Shown: positions 19,820 to 32,577 of the stretch, piece by piece | How the letters are laid out: each line of letters opens with the position of its first letter | Position numbering within the stretch: position 1 is the stretch's first letter | DNA from: Pseudomonadota bacterium | GTDB lineage: Bacteria; Pseudomonadota; Alphaproteobacteria; Sphingomonadales; Sphingomonadaceae | Assembly (NCBI GenBank): GCA_021794525.1 | Contig: JAJYQP010000074.1 | Location: 1-64,000, forward strand | Direction of reading: 5' to 3' | DNA length: 64,000 bases | Position numbers and translations under genes: made by a program | Notes under the pieces: generated by a model | What the model was told of the DNA's origin: nothing | Seen by the model: only the letters and a program-made list of their open reading frames with translations | The model's database searches: none

Positions 19820-20760
19820 GCGCGAAATTGTATACAGTAGCGGTCGAAATGGTGGAGGTGAGTCCGCGCGACGGCCTGCAGAACGAGGGGCAGCCGGTAT
19901 CCACCGCCGACAAGCTCGAACTGATTCGCCGCGCCCTCGCGGCCGGGGCGCGGCGCATCGAAGTGACCAGCTTCGTCAATCCACGCGCGGTTCCGCAGAT
20001 GGCCGATGCCGAAGCCGTGTGCGCGGGCCTGCCGGAGCGTCCGGACGCCACCTTCATCGGCCTGGTCATGAACGCGCGCGGCGCGGAGCGGGCGATCGCC
20101 ACGGGTCGTATCGATCAGCTTGGTGCCGTCTCGGTTGCCACCGACCGCTTCGCGATGGCCAATCAAGGGCAGACCAGCGACGGGTCGGTTGAGGCCGCTC
20201 GCGACATCGTTGCGCAGGCGCGATCGGCCGGATTGACGGGTCAGGCGACGATTGCTGCAAGCTTCGGATGCCCTTTCGAGGGCGAGGTTCCGGAGGACCG
20301 CGTGATCGCAATGGCGACCGCCCTGGCCGGGGCGGGGCCGGTTGAGATTGCCCTGGCCGATACGATCGGCGTGGCCAATCCCGCACACGTCGCCAGCTTA
20401 GTCGGCAAGGTGCGCGGAGCTGTCGGCTCGATCCCGATCCGGGTTCATTTCCACAACACGCGCGGCACCGGCCTTGCGAATGTCTGGGCCGCCATCGGGG
20501 CCGGCGCGAGCGTGGTGGATGCGTCGATCGGCGGATTGGGCGGGTGCCCGTTCGCGCCCGGTGCCGCCGGAAACGTCGCGACCGAGGACGTGGTCTACAT
20601 GCTCGAGCGGGCCGGGATCGGCACCGGGCTGGATCTCGACGCGCTGATCGAAACCAATCGCTGGCTCGCCCGAGTGATGGCCAAGGATCTGCCGGCAATG
20701 GTGGGGAAAGCGGGCGGCTTTCCGCGCCCGCGCAACGATACGGAAGAGGATGCAGCCTGA
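19816..20760 (+). CDS. HMG-CoA lyase-family aldol lyase
   Basis: A 314-residue TIM-barrel enzyme of the HMGL/DRE-TIM family. It has VEVSPRDGLQNEG at the N-terminus, the metal-binding histidines in HFHNTRG, and the signature SIGGLGGCPFAPGAAGNV with the active-site cysteine at residue 244. True HMG-CoA lyase cleaves HMG-CoA to acetyl-CoA and acetoacetate. Here the operon partners suggest a different 3-hydroxyacyl-CoA. The GTG at 19816 overlaps the GntR stop as GTGA and places about 12 residues before the first conserved block. Operator O2 lies inside codons 4-8. Confidence 0.85.
   Translation: MSAKLYTVAVEMVEVSPRDGLQNEGQPVSTADKLELIRRALAAGARRIEVTSFVNPRAVPQMADAEAVCAGLPERPDATFIGLVMNARGAERAIATGRIDQLGAVSVATDRFAMANQGQTSDGSVEAARDIVAQARSAGLTGQATIAASFGCPFEGEVPEDRVIAMATALAGAGPVEIALADTIGVANPAHVASLVGKVRGAVGSIPIRVHFHNTRGTGLANVWAAIGAGASVVDASIGGLGGCPFAPGAAGNVATEDVVYMLERAGIGTGLDLDALIETNRWLARVMAKDLPAMVGKAGGFPRPRNDTEEDAA
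19827..19838. promoter_or_regulatory. Operator O2, ATTGTATACAGT, inside the start of the lyase gene
   Basis: Ten of twelve positions, including the core TTGTATACA, match the palindrome in front of the GntR gene. The site lies a few codons after the GTG start of the lyase gene and 8 nt after the GntR stop. If occupied it would act as a roadblock or control an internal promoter that separates regulator from enzyme expression. Confidence 0.6.
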
Positions 20761-22817
20761 TGCGTTACCGGCTTGGCGTCGATGTCGGCGGCACTTTCAC
20801 CGATTTGCTCCTGTTCGACCATACGACGGGCAATTTCTGGCGCCACAAGACGCCATCCACCCCGCATGACAGTTCGGAAGGCATCCTCCACGGCGTGACC
20901 ACGATCACCAGCGAGGCGGGAGTGGATCCGGGCGACATCGAATTCTTTCTCCACGGCACCACGGTCGCGACCAATGCGGTCCTGGAGGGGAAAGGTGCCC
21001 GCGTCGGTCTGATCGTCACCGAGGGCTATCGCGACGTGATGCAGATCGCGCGCAGCTTCGTGCCCGGCGGTCTCGCGGCGTGGATCGTGTGGCCCAAGCC
21101 GCAGCCGCTCGCAGCGCTCGAGGACACCGTCACGGTCAAGGGCCGCCTCGACGCGGAAGGCAGGGAAGTGCGCCCGCTGGACGAGGCGGACGTCCGCACC
21201 AAATTGACGCAGCTTCGCGATGCCGGGGTAGAGGCGATTACCGTCAGCCTGATCAATGCCTATGTCGACGGGCGCCACGAAAAGCGCATCGGCGAGATCG
21301 CGAACGAAGTCCTGCAGGACGTGCCTGTGTCGCTCAGCCACGAGGTCCTGCCCGAAATGCAGGAATACGAGCGTACCCTGTCGACCGTCGCCAATGCCTC
21401 GGTGCGACCGGTGGTCGGCAAATACATTTCCAGCCTCAGGACCAAGCTTCGGGAGGCCGGGGTCAAGGGCAAGCTTTCGCTGCTTCGCTCCGACGGGGGC
21501 CTGATGAGCAGCCAGAAAGCGGAGGAACACCCGGTCAATATCCTGATGTCGGGTCCGGCAGGCGGCGTCACCGGCGCGCTGTGGGTGGCCCGGAACGCCG
21601 GGCTGAGGAATATCCTGACGCTCGACGTCGGCGGCACGTCCACCGATGTTGCGCTGATCGAGAATCTCGAACCGCGGCGGGTGCGGATAACGGAGGTCGG
21701 ACACCTGTCGGTGCGGGCCTCCTCGCTCGATGTTAAGACGGTCGGCGCGGGCGGCGGCTCGATCGCCTATGTCCCTGAACTGACCAGAGCGCTGCGGGTC
21801 GGCCCGCAATCGGCCGGTGCGGTGCCGGGGCCGGTTGCGTACGGCAAGGGCGGCGAATTGCCCACTGTCACCGATGCCAACGTCGTGCTCGGCTATCTTC
21901 CCGAAGATCTGCTCGGCGGCGCATTCAAGCTGGACCGCGAAGGCGCCAAGCGTGCGGTTCAGACGATCGCCGATGCTTTGGGCATTCCCCTCATGGATGC
22001 GGCCCGCGGGATCATCGATATCGTCAACGAGAACATGTTCGGTGCGCTGAGGATGATCTCGGTCCAGCAGGGCTACGATCCGCGTCACTTCGCCCTGATG
22101 GGCTTCGGCGGCGCCGGGCCGCTCCATGTCAACGCGGTCGCGCGGTTGATGGGAAGCTGGCCCGCCGTCTCCCCCGTGTCGCCCGGCGTGCTGTGCGCGC
22201 TCGGTGATGCGACCACGCGGATGCGGACGGAGACAGCGCGCAGCTTCAGTCGCCTTGCGACAGAGACCGATGTGCAGGAACTGGCCGGCATCCTCGACGA
22301 GATGGCGCGGCAGACCCGGGCCGAACTGCTCAGTGACGGTATTTCTGAAAGCCAGATTGCCAGCGAATTCGAAGTCGATGTGCGCTATGCCGGGCAGGCC
22401 TTTGAGGTTCCGCTGACGATCGACCAGGCGACCCTGCGCGAGAAGGGCATCGCCGGCATCCTCGAACGATTCGACGAGGAGCATCGACGTCTCTTCACCT
22501 TCAACATGGACACCCCGCACGAGATCGTGAACCTGCGCGCCGTCGCGCTGGGCGAGGCGCCGCAATTGCCCGCTGCCGAGATCGAGAAGGGCAACGGTGA
22601 TCCGTCCGCTGCCAAGATCCGCGACCACGTGCTGTGGATGGACGGACGCGAGCAGGCTGCCGTGATCTATGATCGTTCCCGGCTAAGACAGGGCGACAGC
22701 ATCGCAGGACCCGCCATCGTGACCGAAATGGATTCGACCACGCTCATCGAGAGCGGCTGCGTTGCCACGGTCGATGCTGTCGGCAACATCCTCATCAATC
22801 CCGCGAAGGAGGCCTGA
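20760..22817 (+). CDS. Hydantoinase/oxoprolinase family, subunit A (HyuA-like ATPase)
   Basis: A 685-residue protein of the HyuA family, which uses ATP to activate a carbonyl of a cyclic amide or a ketone. The N-terminal ASKHA-type nucleotide motifs are GVDVGGTFTDLLLFD and FLHGTTVATNAVLEGKGARV, with LTLDVGGTSTDVALIEN near residue 290. Its relatives include N-methylhydantoinase, 5-oxoprolinase, caprolactamase and the acetone and acetophenone carboxylases. It starts at ATG 20760, overlapping the lyase stop by one base (TGATG), and is followed by HyuB after 3 nt. Confidence 0.88.
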   Translation: MRYRLGVDVGGTFTDLLLFDHTTGNFWRHKTPSTPHDSSEGILHGVTTITSEAGVDPGDIEFFLHGTTVATNAVLEGKGARVGLIVTEGYRDVMQIARSFVPGGLAAWIVWPKPQPLAALEDTVTVKGRLDAEGREVRPLDEADVRTKLTQLRDAGVEAITVSLINAYVDGRHEKRIGEIANEVLQDVPVSLSHEVLPEMQEYERTLSTVANASVRPVVGKYISSLRTKLREAGVKGKLSLLRSDGGLMSSQKAEEHPVNILMSGPAGGVTGALWVARNAGLRNILTLDVGGTSTDVALIENLEPRRVRITEVGHLSVRASSLDVKTVGAGGGSIAYVPELTRALRVGPQSAGAVPGPVAYGKGGELPTVTDANVVLGYLPEDLLGGAFKLDREGAKRAVQTIADALGIPLMDAARGIIDIVNENMFGALRMISVQQGYDPRHFALMGFGGAGPLHVNAVARLMGSWPAVSPVSPGVLCALGDATTRMRTETARSFSRLATETDVQELAGILDEMARQTRAELLSDGISESQIASEFEVDVRYAGQAFEVPLTIDQATLREKGIAGILERFDEEHRRLFTFNMDTPHEIVNLRAVALGEAPQLPAAEIEKGNGDPSAAKIRDHVLWMDGREQAAVIYDRSRLRQGDSIAGPAIVTEMDSTTLIESGCVATVDAVGNILINPAKEA

Positions 22818-22820
22818 GCC

Positions 22821-24716
22821 ATGCCCGCGCAGATCATCCAGCAGAACGCCACGCCTTTCGAGACGACCGCCATCGACCCCGTCACGCTGGACATCATCGA
22901 GAACGCGTTGCGCAATGCTCGAATCGAAATGGATGCGACGCTGGTGCGCACCGCCATGTCGCCCGGCATTCGCGAGCAGGGCGACGCGTTTCCATTGATC
23001 GCCGATCCCGACGGCAAAATGATCGTCGGCCAGTTCGGCAGTTTCATCGACGGGTTCCTCAAGGGATTCGACAGCACGATCGAGGACGGTGACATGATCT
23101 TCCTGTCCGATCCCTATTCCTGCGAGGGCGCGATCAGCCATTCGAACGACTGGCTGGTGCTGCTGCCGGTCTACAAGGACGGCCGCCTGCTCGCCTGGAC
23201 GGCCATGTTCGGCCACCAGAGCGACATCGGCGGCAAGGTTGCAGGCTCGATGCCGATCGATGCGAAGTCGATCTTCGAAGAAGGCGTGCGCATCCCGCCG
23301 GTCAAGATCTGGAAGCAGGGCGTCTACAACGACGACCTGATGAAGCTGGTGATGCACCAGACGCGCAAGCCGGACTGGTGCCAGGCCGATCTCAACGCGC
23401 TGATCGCCAGCTGCCGGGTCGCCGCCAACCGCGTGGTCGAAATGGCCAATCGCTTCGGTGACGACGTCTATGTCTCCGCCACGCGGGAACTGCTCGCGCG
23501 TAACCACCGCGCCATGAAGGCGCTGATAGGCATCGCCGTGGCGGAAGAGCCGGTGAGCTTTGAAGATTACATCTGCGACGACGGGCTCGGCTTTGGCCCT
23601 TACAAGATCAAATGCACCATGTGGCGCCAAGGTGACAGGGTGATCCTCGATTTCGACGGCACCGACCCGCAGTCGGCCGCCTCGATCAATTTCTATCTCA
23701 ACGAGAACATGTTCAAGATGTTCTTCGGCATCTACATGATCATGGTCTTCGACCCGCAAATCCTGTTCAACGACGGGTTCTACGATCTGATCGAGGTCCG
23801 CATTCCCGAAGGCTCGCTGCTTAAACCGAAATTTCCGGCAGCCCTGTCTGGCCGCACCCACGCCCTCGGGCGTATCTTCGACATCCTCGGCGGACTATTG
23901 GGGCAAAAGACCCCGGAGTTCCTCAACGCCGCGGGTTTCAGTTCCTCCCCACACCTGTTCTATTCGGGCTGGGACAACCGGGAAGGACGGGAGGGGGAAT
24001 GGTTCCAGCTGTTCCAGATCGGCTTCGGCGGCATTCCCGGTCGGCCACTGGGCGATGGGCCGGATGGCCATTCGCTTTGGCCCGGCTTCACCAACGTGCC
24101 GAACGAGTTCCTCGAACGCTATTTCCCGATGCGGATCGAACGCTACGAAACGGAGCCGGACAGCGGCGGGGCGGGCCTCCATCGCGGCGGCAACGGCATC
24201 CACATGACCTATCGCTTCCTCGCCGATGGGCAGATCGGCGTGCATGACGACCGCTGGTTCGTCCCGCCGTGGGGCGTCAACGATGGCCTGCCCGGCAAGC
24301 GCGCGCGCAAGATCCTCGAACGCGCCGATGGGACGACGCAGATCGTGGGTAATAAGACGGACGATATCGCGGTCAGGGCGGGCGACCAGTTGCATTACAT
24401 TACCTGGGGCGGCGGCGGGTGGGGCGACCCACTCGAGCGCGATCCGGCGCTGGTCGGACTCGAGATCCGTCAGGGTCTCGTGACTCCGGAGGGAGCGCGC
24501 GACTACGGCGTCGTTGCCGATGGTGAAGGAGTGATCGATACCGGGGCGACCCAAGCCTTGCGGAAGAAAATACGCGATACGCGCCGCAGCGGGAAACTGT
24601 TCGACTTCGGCCCGCCGATCGAGGAATTGCGCGCCCGCTGCGAACGTGAAACCGGCCTGCCGCCGCCGATCCAGCCCGAGTGGCGCCACGCGCGGTCAGC
24701 GGAGGCGGCGGAATGA
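22821..24716 (+). CDS. Hydantoinase/oxoprolinase family, subunit B (HyuB-like)
   Basis: A 631-residue partner of the HyuA-like protein. The family blocks are present: DPVTLDIIENALRNARIEMD, the IREQGDAFPLI segment, ISHSNDW with GHQSDIGG, and the C-terminal ITWGGGGWGDPLERDP. HyuB supplies the metal-containing hydrolytic or carboxylation site. The ending RARCERETGLPPPIQPEW is unusual and may reach the partner. Its stop overlaps the CoA-transferase start as ATGA, so tight stoichiometry is likely. Confidence 0.88.
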   Translation: MPAQIIQQNATPFETTAIDPVTLDIIENALRNARIEMDATLVRTAMSPGIREQGDAFPLIADPDGKMIVGQFGSFIDGFLKGFDSTIEDGDMIFLSDPYSCEGAISHSNDWLVLLPVYKDGRLLAWTAMFGHQSDIGGKVAGSMPIDAKSIFEEGVRIPPVKIWKQGVYNDDLMKLVMHQTRKPDWCQADLNALIASCRVAANRVVEMANRFGDDVYVSATRELLARNHRAMKALIGIAVAEEPVSFEDYICDDGLGFGPYKIKCTMWRQGDRVILDFDGTDPQSAASINFYLNENMFKMFFGIYMIMVFDPQILFNDGFYDLIEVRIPEGSLLKPKFPAALSGRTHALGRIFDILGGLLGQKTPEFLNAAGFSSSPHLFYSGWDNREGREGEWFQLFQIGFGGIPGRPLGDGPDGHSLWPGFTNVPNEFLERYFPMRIERYETEPDSGGAGLHRGGNGIHMTYRFLADGQIGVHDDRWFVPPWGVNDGLPGKRARKILERADGTTQIVGNKTDDIAVRAGDQLHYITWGGGGWGDPLERDPALVGLEIRQGLVTPEGARDYGVVADGEGVIDTGATQALRKKIRDTRRSGKLFDFGPPIEELRARCERETGLPPPIQPEWRHARSAEAAE

Positions 24717-25909
24717 CTACCGCCGGCCCCGGCGCCCTCGCCGGTCTCAGGGTAGTGGAACTGGGCCAGTTGCTGGCCGGACCGTTCTGCGGCCAGCTTC
24801 TGGGCGATATGGGCGCCGACGTCATCAAGGTGGAGCCGCCCGGCGCCGGGGATCCGATGCGTGTCTGGGGCCAGGGCAAGGAAAAGGTCCAGTGGGAGGT
24901 CATCGGTCGGAACAAACGATCGGTCACCTGCAATCTGCGGATACCCGAAGGTCAAGCGCTGGCGCGGCGCCTGATCCTCGCTGCCGATGTTCTGGTGGAG
25001 AATTTCAAACCCGGCACGCTGGAGAAATGGAACCTCGACCCGGGTCAACTCCTGCAGGAGAAACCTTCGCTGATCGTCGCCAGGATGTCGGGCTATGGTC
25101 AGACCGGCCCCTACTCGGATCGTGCGGGGTTCGGCGGTATCGGCGAAGCGATGGGCGGGTGGCGCTACATTGTCGGAGAGCCGGACCGACCGCCCGCGCG
25201 CATGGGCATTTCGATCGGCGATACCCTGTGCGCGACTTACGGCACCATGGGCGTGCTGGCCGCGCTTCATCACCGGGAAAAGACAGGCGAGGGGCAAGTG
25301 ATTGACACCGCTCTCTACGAGGCCGTGTTGCAGGTCATGGAGGGGCTCGTCCCGGAATACGATTACAACGGCTATATCCGCGAGCGATCCGGCTCGATCC
25401 TGCCTGGCGTCGCTCCCTCCAATGTTTACGCCTGCAAGGATGGCCCGTTCATGATCGGCGCCAACAACGACGCGATTTTCGCGCGTCTGGCGAGGGCAAT
25501 GGGACGGCCCGAACTCGCGCAAGACCCGAGATATTCAACCCACCTGGCGCGGGGACAGCATCAGGCGGAGCTCGACGATTTGATCAACGCCTGGACCGCG
25601 GAGCTGACCGTCGAGGAGGTCGATGAGCTTATGATCGCGCATTCGGTGCCGGCAGGCCGGGTCTACACCGCCAAAGACATGCTGGCCGACCCCCACTTCG
25701 CCGCGCGCGAAGCCATAATCGAGGTGGAGACGAGGAAACGCGGCAAGGTGAAAATGCAGAATGCCTTTCCCAAGTTCTCGCGCACACCATCAGGCGTGCG
25801 CTATCCCGCTCCGGCGACACCTGGAGAAGACAATCGGCTGATTTTCGGAGAGGTGCTTGGTCTGGATTCCGTGGAGCTCGACCGCTTGGCAGGCGCGGGC
25901 GTGATTTGA
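24713..25909 (+). CDS. Class III CoA-transferase (CaiB/BaiF family)
   Basis: A 398-residue CoA-transferase that exchanges CoA between an acyl-CoA donor and a carboxylate through an aspartyl-CoA intermediate. Family motifs are LAGLRVVELGQLLAGPFCG, GADVIKVEPPGAGDPMR, LVENFKPGTLEKW and IARMSGYGQTGPY-like VARMSGYGQTGPYSD. The aspartate in GISIGDTLCATYG is in the place of the catalytic Asp. In this operon it would activate the acid produced by HyuAB before cleavage by the lyase. It starts at ATG 24713. Confidence 0.88.
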   Translation: MTTAGPGALAGLRVVELGQLLAGPFCGQLLGDMGADVIKVEPPGAGDPMRVWGQGKEKVQWEVIGRNKRSVTCNLRIPEGQALARRLILAADVLVENFKPGTLEKWNLDPGQLLQEKPSLIVARMSGYGQTGPYSDRAGFGGIGEAMGGWRYIVGEPDRPPARMGISIGDTLCATYGTMGVLAALHHREKTGEGQVIDTALYEAVLQVMEGLVPEYDYNGYIRERSGSILPGVAPSNVYACKDGPFMIGANNDAIFARLARAMGRPELAQDPRYSTHLARGQHQAELDDLINAWTAELTVEEVDELMIAHSVPAGRVYTAKDMLADPHFAAREAIIEVETRKRGKVKMQNAFPKFSRTPSGVRYPAPATPGEDNRLIFGEVLGLDSVELDRLAGAGVI

Positions 25910-25922
25910 GGTCTGGTCACCG

Positions 25923-26573
25923 GTGACGGACAAGCATGCAAAAGCGTTCCAGGGGCATCTCGAACCCGGCAAAGCACCGGCCTTGATGCTTGTGGACATG
26001 GTCCAGGCATACTTGGAACCCTCATCGCCCGTCTATTGCCCGACCGGCGCGGCGGCGGCCGAGCGCGCGGCCGAACTCCTCGCGGTCGCACGCGCGGCGG
26101 CGCGGCCGGTGATCTTCACCAGCGTGAAGTATGAGGTCGGCGGCGCCGATGGCGGCCTCTTCTTCAAGAAACTGCCGGCCCTGTGGGTATTCGAGGAAGG
26201 TTGTCCGCTTCGCGCTTTCCCAGCCCTCCTTCGGCCCGCTCCGACTGAGCTTATCGTCACCAAGCAATACCCATCAGCGTTCTTTGCAACCAAACTCCAC
26301 GAAACGTTGAGCAATCTTGGCGCCGATACGGTCATTATCGCCGGATTTTCGACATCCGGGTGTGTTCGCGCAACGGCGTTGGACGCCCTGCAATATGGTT
26401 TCGCGCCTTTCGTTGTACGCGACGCCTGCGCTGATCGACGCGCCGAAGCCCACGACGCCAATCTGTTCGATCTTCAGGCTAAATACGCCGAAGTTTGTGA
26501 CGCGCAGACGGCGATCAATATCCTGAGGCGTGACCCGACCGCTCCTTTTCAACACAAACAAGTAGGCCTTTAG
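25923..26573 (+). CDS. Cysteine hydrolase of the isochorismatase / N-carbamoylsarcosine amidase family
   Basis: A 216-residue hydrolase with the family's triad visible as Asp25 (MLVDMVQAYL), Lys114 (IVTKQYPSAFF) and Cys147 (GFSTSGCVRATALDA). Such enzymes hydrolyse amides or ureido groups, for example N-carbamoylsarcosine, nicotinamide or ureidoacrylate. It lies 13 nt after the CoA-transferase gene with a GTG start and a weak ribosome site. A carbamoyl-amino-acid hydrolase following a cyclic-amide-opening HyuAB is chemically sensible. Confidence 0.85.
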   Translation: MTDKHAKAFQGHLEPGKAPALMLVDMVQAYLEPSSPVYCPTGAAAAERAAELLAVARAAARPVIFTSVKYEVGGADGGLFFKKLPALWVFEEGCPLRAFPALLRPAPTELIVTKQYPSAFFATKLHETLSNLGADTVIIAGFSTSGCVRATALDALQYGFAPFVVRDACADRRAEAHDANLFDLQAKYAEVCDAQTAINILRRDPTAPFQHKQVGL

Positions 26574-26662
26574 AGCAGAACGTATCTCCGCAGAAAACCC
26601 GAATTGTGTTGACGCAAGCTGTTCACGAACACCCATATTCGCCCGGACGCTGGCAAAACCTG

Positions 26663-26926
26663 CTAGCGTCTGCGTTTCGTGTTCGACTGGATGATCGCCA
26701 CGATGATCAGGCAAAAGGCCAGCAACCGGATCAGGAACAGGGGACTCCGCTCTTCGGCCGGGACATTCGTCAGCGCCAGCCAGGTGTAATTGACCGCGAG
26801 CAGGAAGAAACTCGCCGAGAAGGTCAGGAACAGGCTTTGACTTGTCCGCCGCCAGTAGGACAGGAAAAGCAGTGCGGCGACGGCGAAACCCATTACGATC
26901 GCGCCGGACAGGAACTGGTCGAGCAT
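26663..26926 (-). CDS. Small three-helix membrane protein (DUF5985-like), distal copy
   Basis: An 87-residue protein with three predicted membrane helices (FLSGAIVMGFAVAALLFLSYW, FLTFSASFFLLAVNYTWLAL, LIRLLAFCLIIVAIIQ) and a basic NTKRRR tail. It resembles its upstream neighbour in size and layout, suggesting an old duplication. The ATG at 26926 overlaps the previous stop as TGATG. The function is unknown. It belongs to a three-gene unit divergent from the poly-HAMP kinase. Confidence 0.7.
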   Translation of the reverse strand: MLDQFLSGAIVMGFAVAALLFLSYWRRTSQSLFLTFSASFFLLAVNYTWLALTNVPAEERSPLFLIRLLAFCLIIVAIIQSNTKRRR

Positions 26927-27204
26927 CACCGTTCGCGCTCCGCTTCCCAGATGAAACCGAACAACAGAACCGCGATCGCGATAAGTGTCAGGAGCAGGCG
27001 CGGGGTGCGGAACGACACCTCGGTCAGGAACAACTGATCGATTACCACGATCAGGTTCGAAAGGGCCAGGAACACGAAGCACACAGCGCTCCAAAGCAGG
27101 ACTGGCGTCCGCAAAGCCGCGTACCGGCGCACCAGCAGGACCGCGCATAAAGCGCTGGTCAGGAAACACAGCAAGTAGACGAGATCGGGCAGGGTGAAGG
27201 CCAT
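26926..27204 (-). CDS. Small three-helix membrane protein (DUF5985-like), proximal copy
   Basis: A 92-residue membrane protein with three helices (LVYLLCFLTSALCAVLLV, VLLWSAVCFVFLALSNLIVV, LLLTLIAIAVLLFGFIW) and an acidic/basic tail EAERER. The ATG at 27204 lies 2 nt after the stop of the upstream soluble protein gene, with AAAGGACTGAGC before it. The two small membrane proteins probably form a complex, possibly with the adjacent cytosolic kinase. That role is inference from location. Confidence 0.7.
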   Translation of the reverse strand: MAFTLPDLVYLLCFLTSALCAVLLVRRYAALRTPVLLWSAVCFVFLALSNLIVVIDQLFLTEVSFRTPRLLLTLIAIAVLLFGFIWEAERER

Positions 27205-27206
27205 GC

Positions 27207-27578
27207 TCAGTCCTTTCTCAGGCGGAATGCATCGGCAAAGGCGTCGAGTGCCGGATTCTGCCGCGAAACAATCAGTCGCCGGACCCGCCCCGGAAAGCGC
27301 GCGTAGAATTCGCACGCTGCCCGGGCGAGATCGCCGATCGCGTCACTGCTCGGCTGGAACCGGATGCGGCCGCCATCTTCGATGACTGCGATCCCGGCCG
27401 CGCTGAGCGCCGATGAGCCCTGCAAGACCACAAGCTCGCTCGCGCGCATCCGCTCGACCAGATCTTCTGCGGTAATCGAGCCCGACGGAACCTCAAGCAA
27501 CTCACGAAGCACCTCCAGGTCCCAGATCGAGGCGAAGCAGTCACGAATGAAGTTTTCGATTTCCCGGTCGGTTGCCAT
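27207..27578 (-). CDS. Small soluble hypothetical protein, first gene of the membrane-protein unit
   Basis: A 123-residue protein with no membrane helix. Residues 1-55 (IENFIRDCFASIWDLEVLRE, LTAEDLVERMRASELVV-like SITAEDLVERMRASELVV) look like a winged-helix fold, followed by a beta pair (GIAVIEDGGRIRFQP) and helices. It may be DNA-binding or an adaptor. No family is firmly recognised. The ATG at 27578 is chosen over an in-frame start 8 codons upstream. It is divergent from the poly-HAMP kinase gene. Confidence 0.6.
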   Translation of the reverse strand: MATDREIENFIRDCFASIWDLEVLRELLEVPSGSITAEDLVERMRASELVVLQGSSALSAAGIAVIEDGGRIRFQPSSDAIGDLARAACEFYARFPGRVRRLIVSRQNPALDAFADAFRLRKD

Positions 27579-27780
27579 GCCGCCGCCTGCACTCCCCGTC
27601 ATATCCTGACGGCCCTCCTAGGGGTCTCGGGCACCGTTGGCAAATCGCCGGGCCCCGGAACTTTTTGGTCAGCAACGGATTTGTCCCGCGGGTTCGTGCG
27701 CTTGTATGGATCGTAAGCCCTTTGGTGTGCAACGAACTCTCGCCGAATGGAGCGGCAGATCACTCCAGGGAGATTGGGAC

Positions 27781-32573
<4,793 letters not shown>

Positions 32574-32577
<4 letters not shown>

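Noticed and set aside
20595-22628. 677-codon open frame opposite hyuA, with similar ones opposite hyuB, nusA, infB and the acyl-CoA synthetase
   Set aside because: Antisense open frames arise from GC-rich codon bias. None has a recognisable motif, signal peptide or ribosome site.
27650-27700. GGAAC followed about 16 nt later by CGGATT, considered as an EcfG general-stress promoter for the poly-HAMP kinase
   Set aside because: The second element does not match CGTT well and the distance to the start is long. Too weak to list.
27637-27780. Upstream in-frame ATGs for the poly-HAMP kinase
   Set aside because: The added residues are not HAMP-like and lack a ribosome site, whereas GTG 27781 has AGGGAGA at good spacing. 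An ATG at 27706 cannot be fully excluded.
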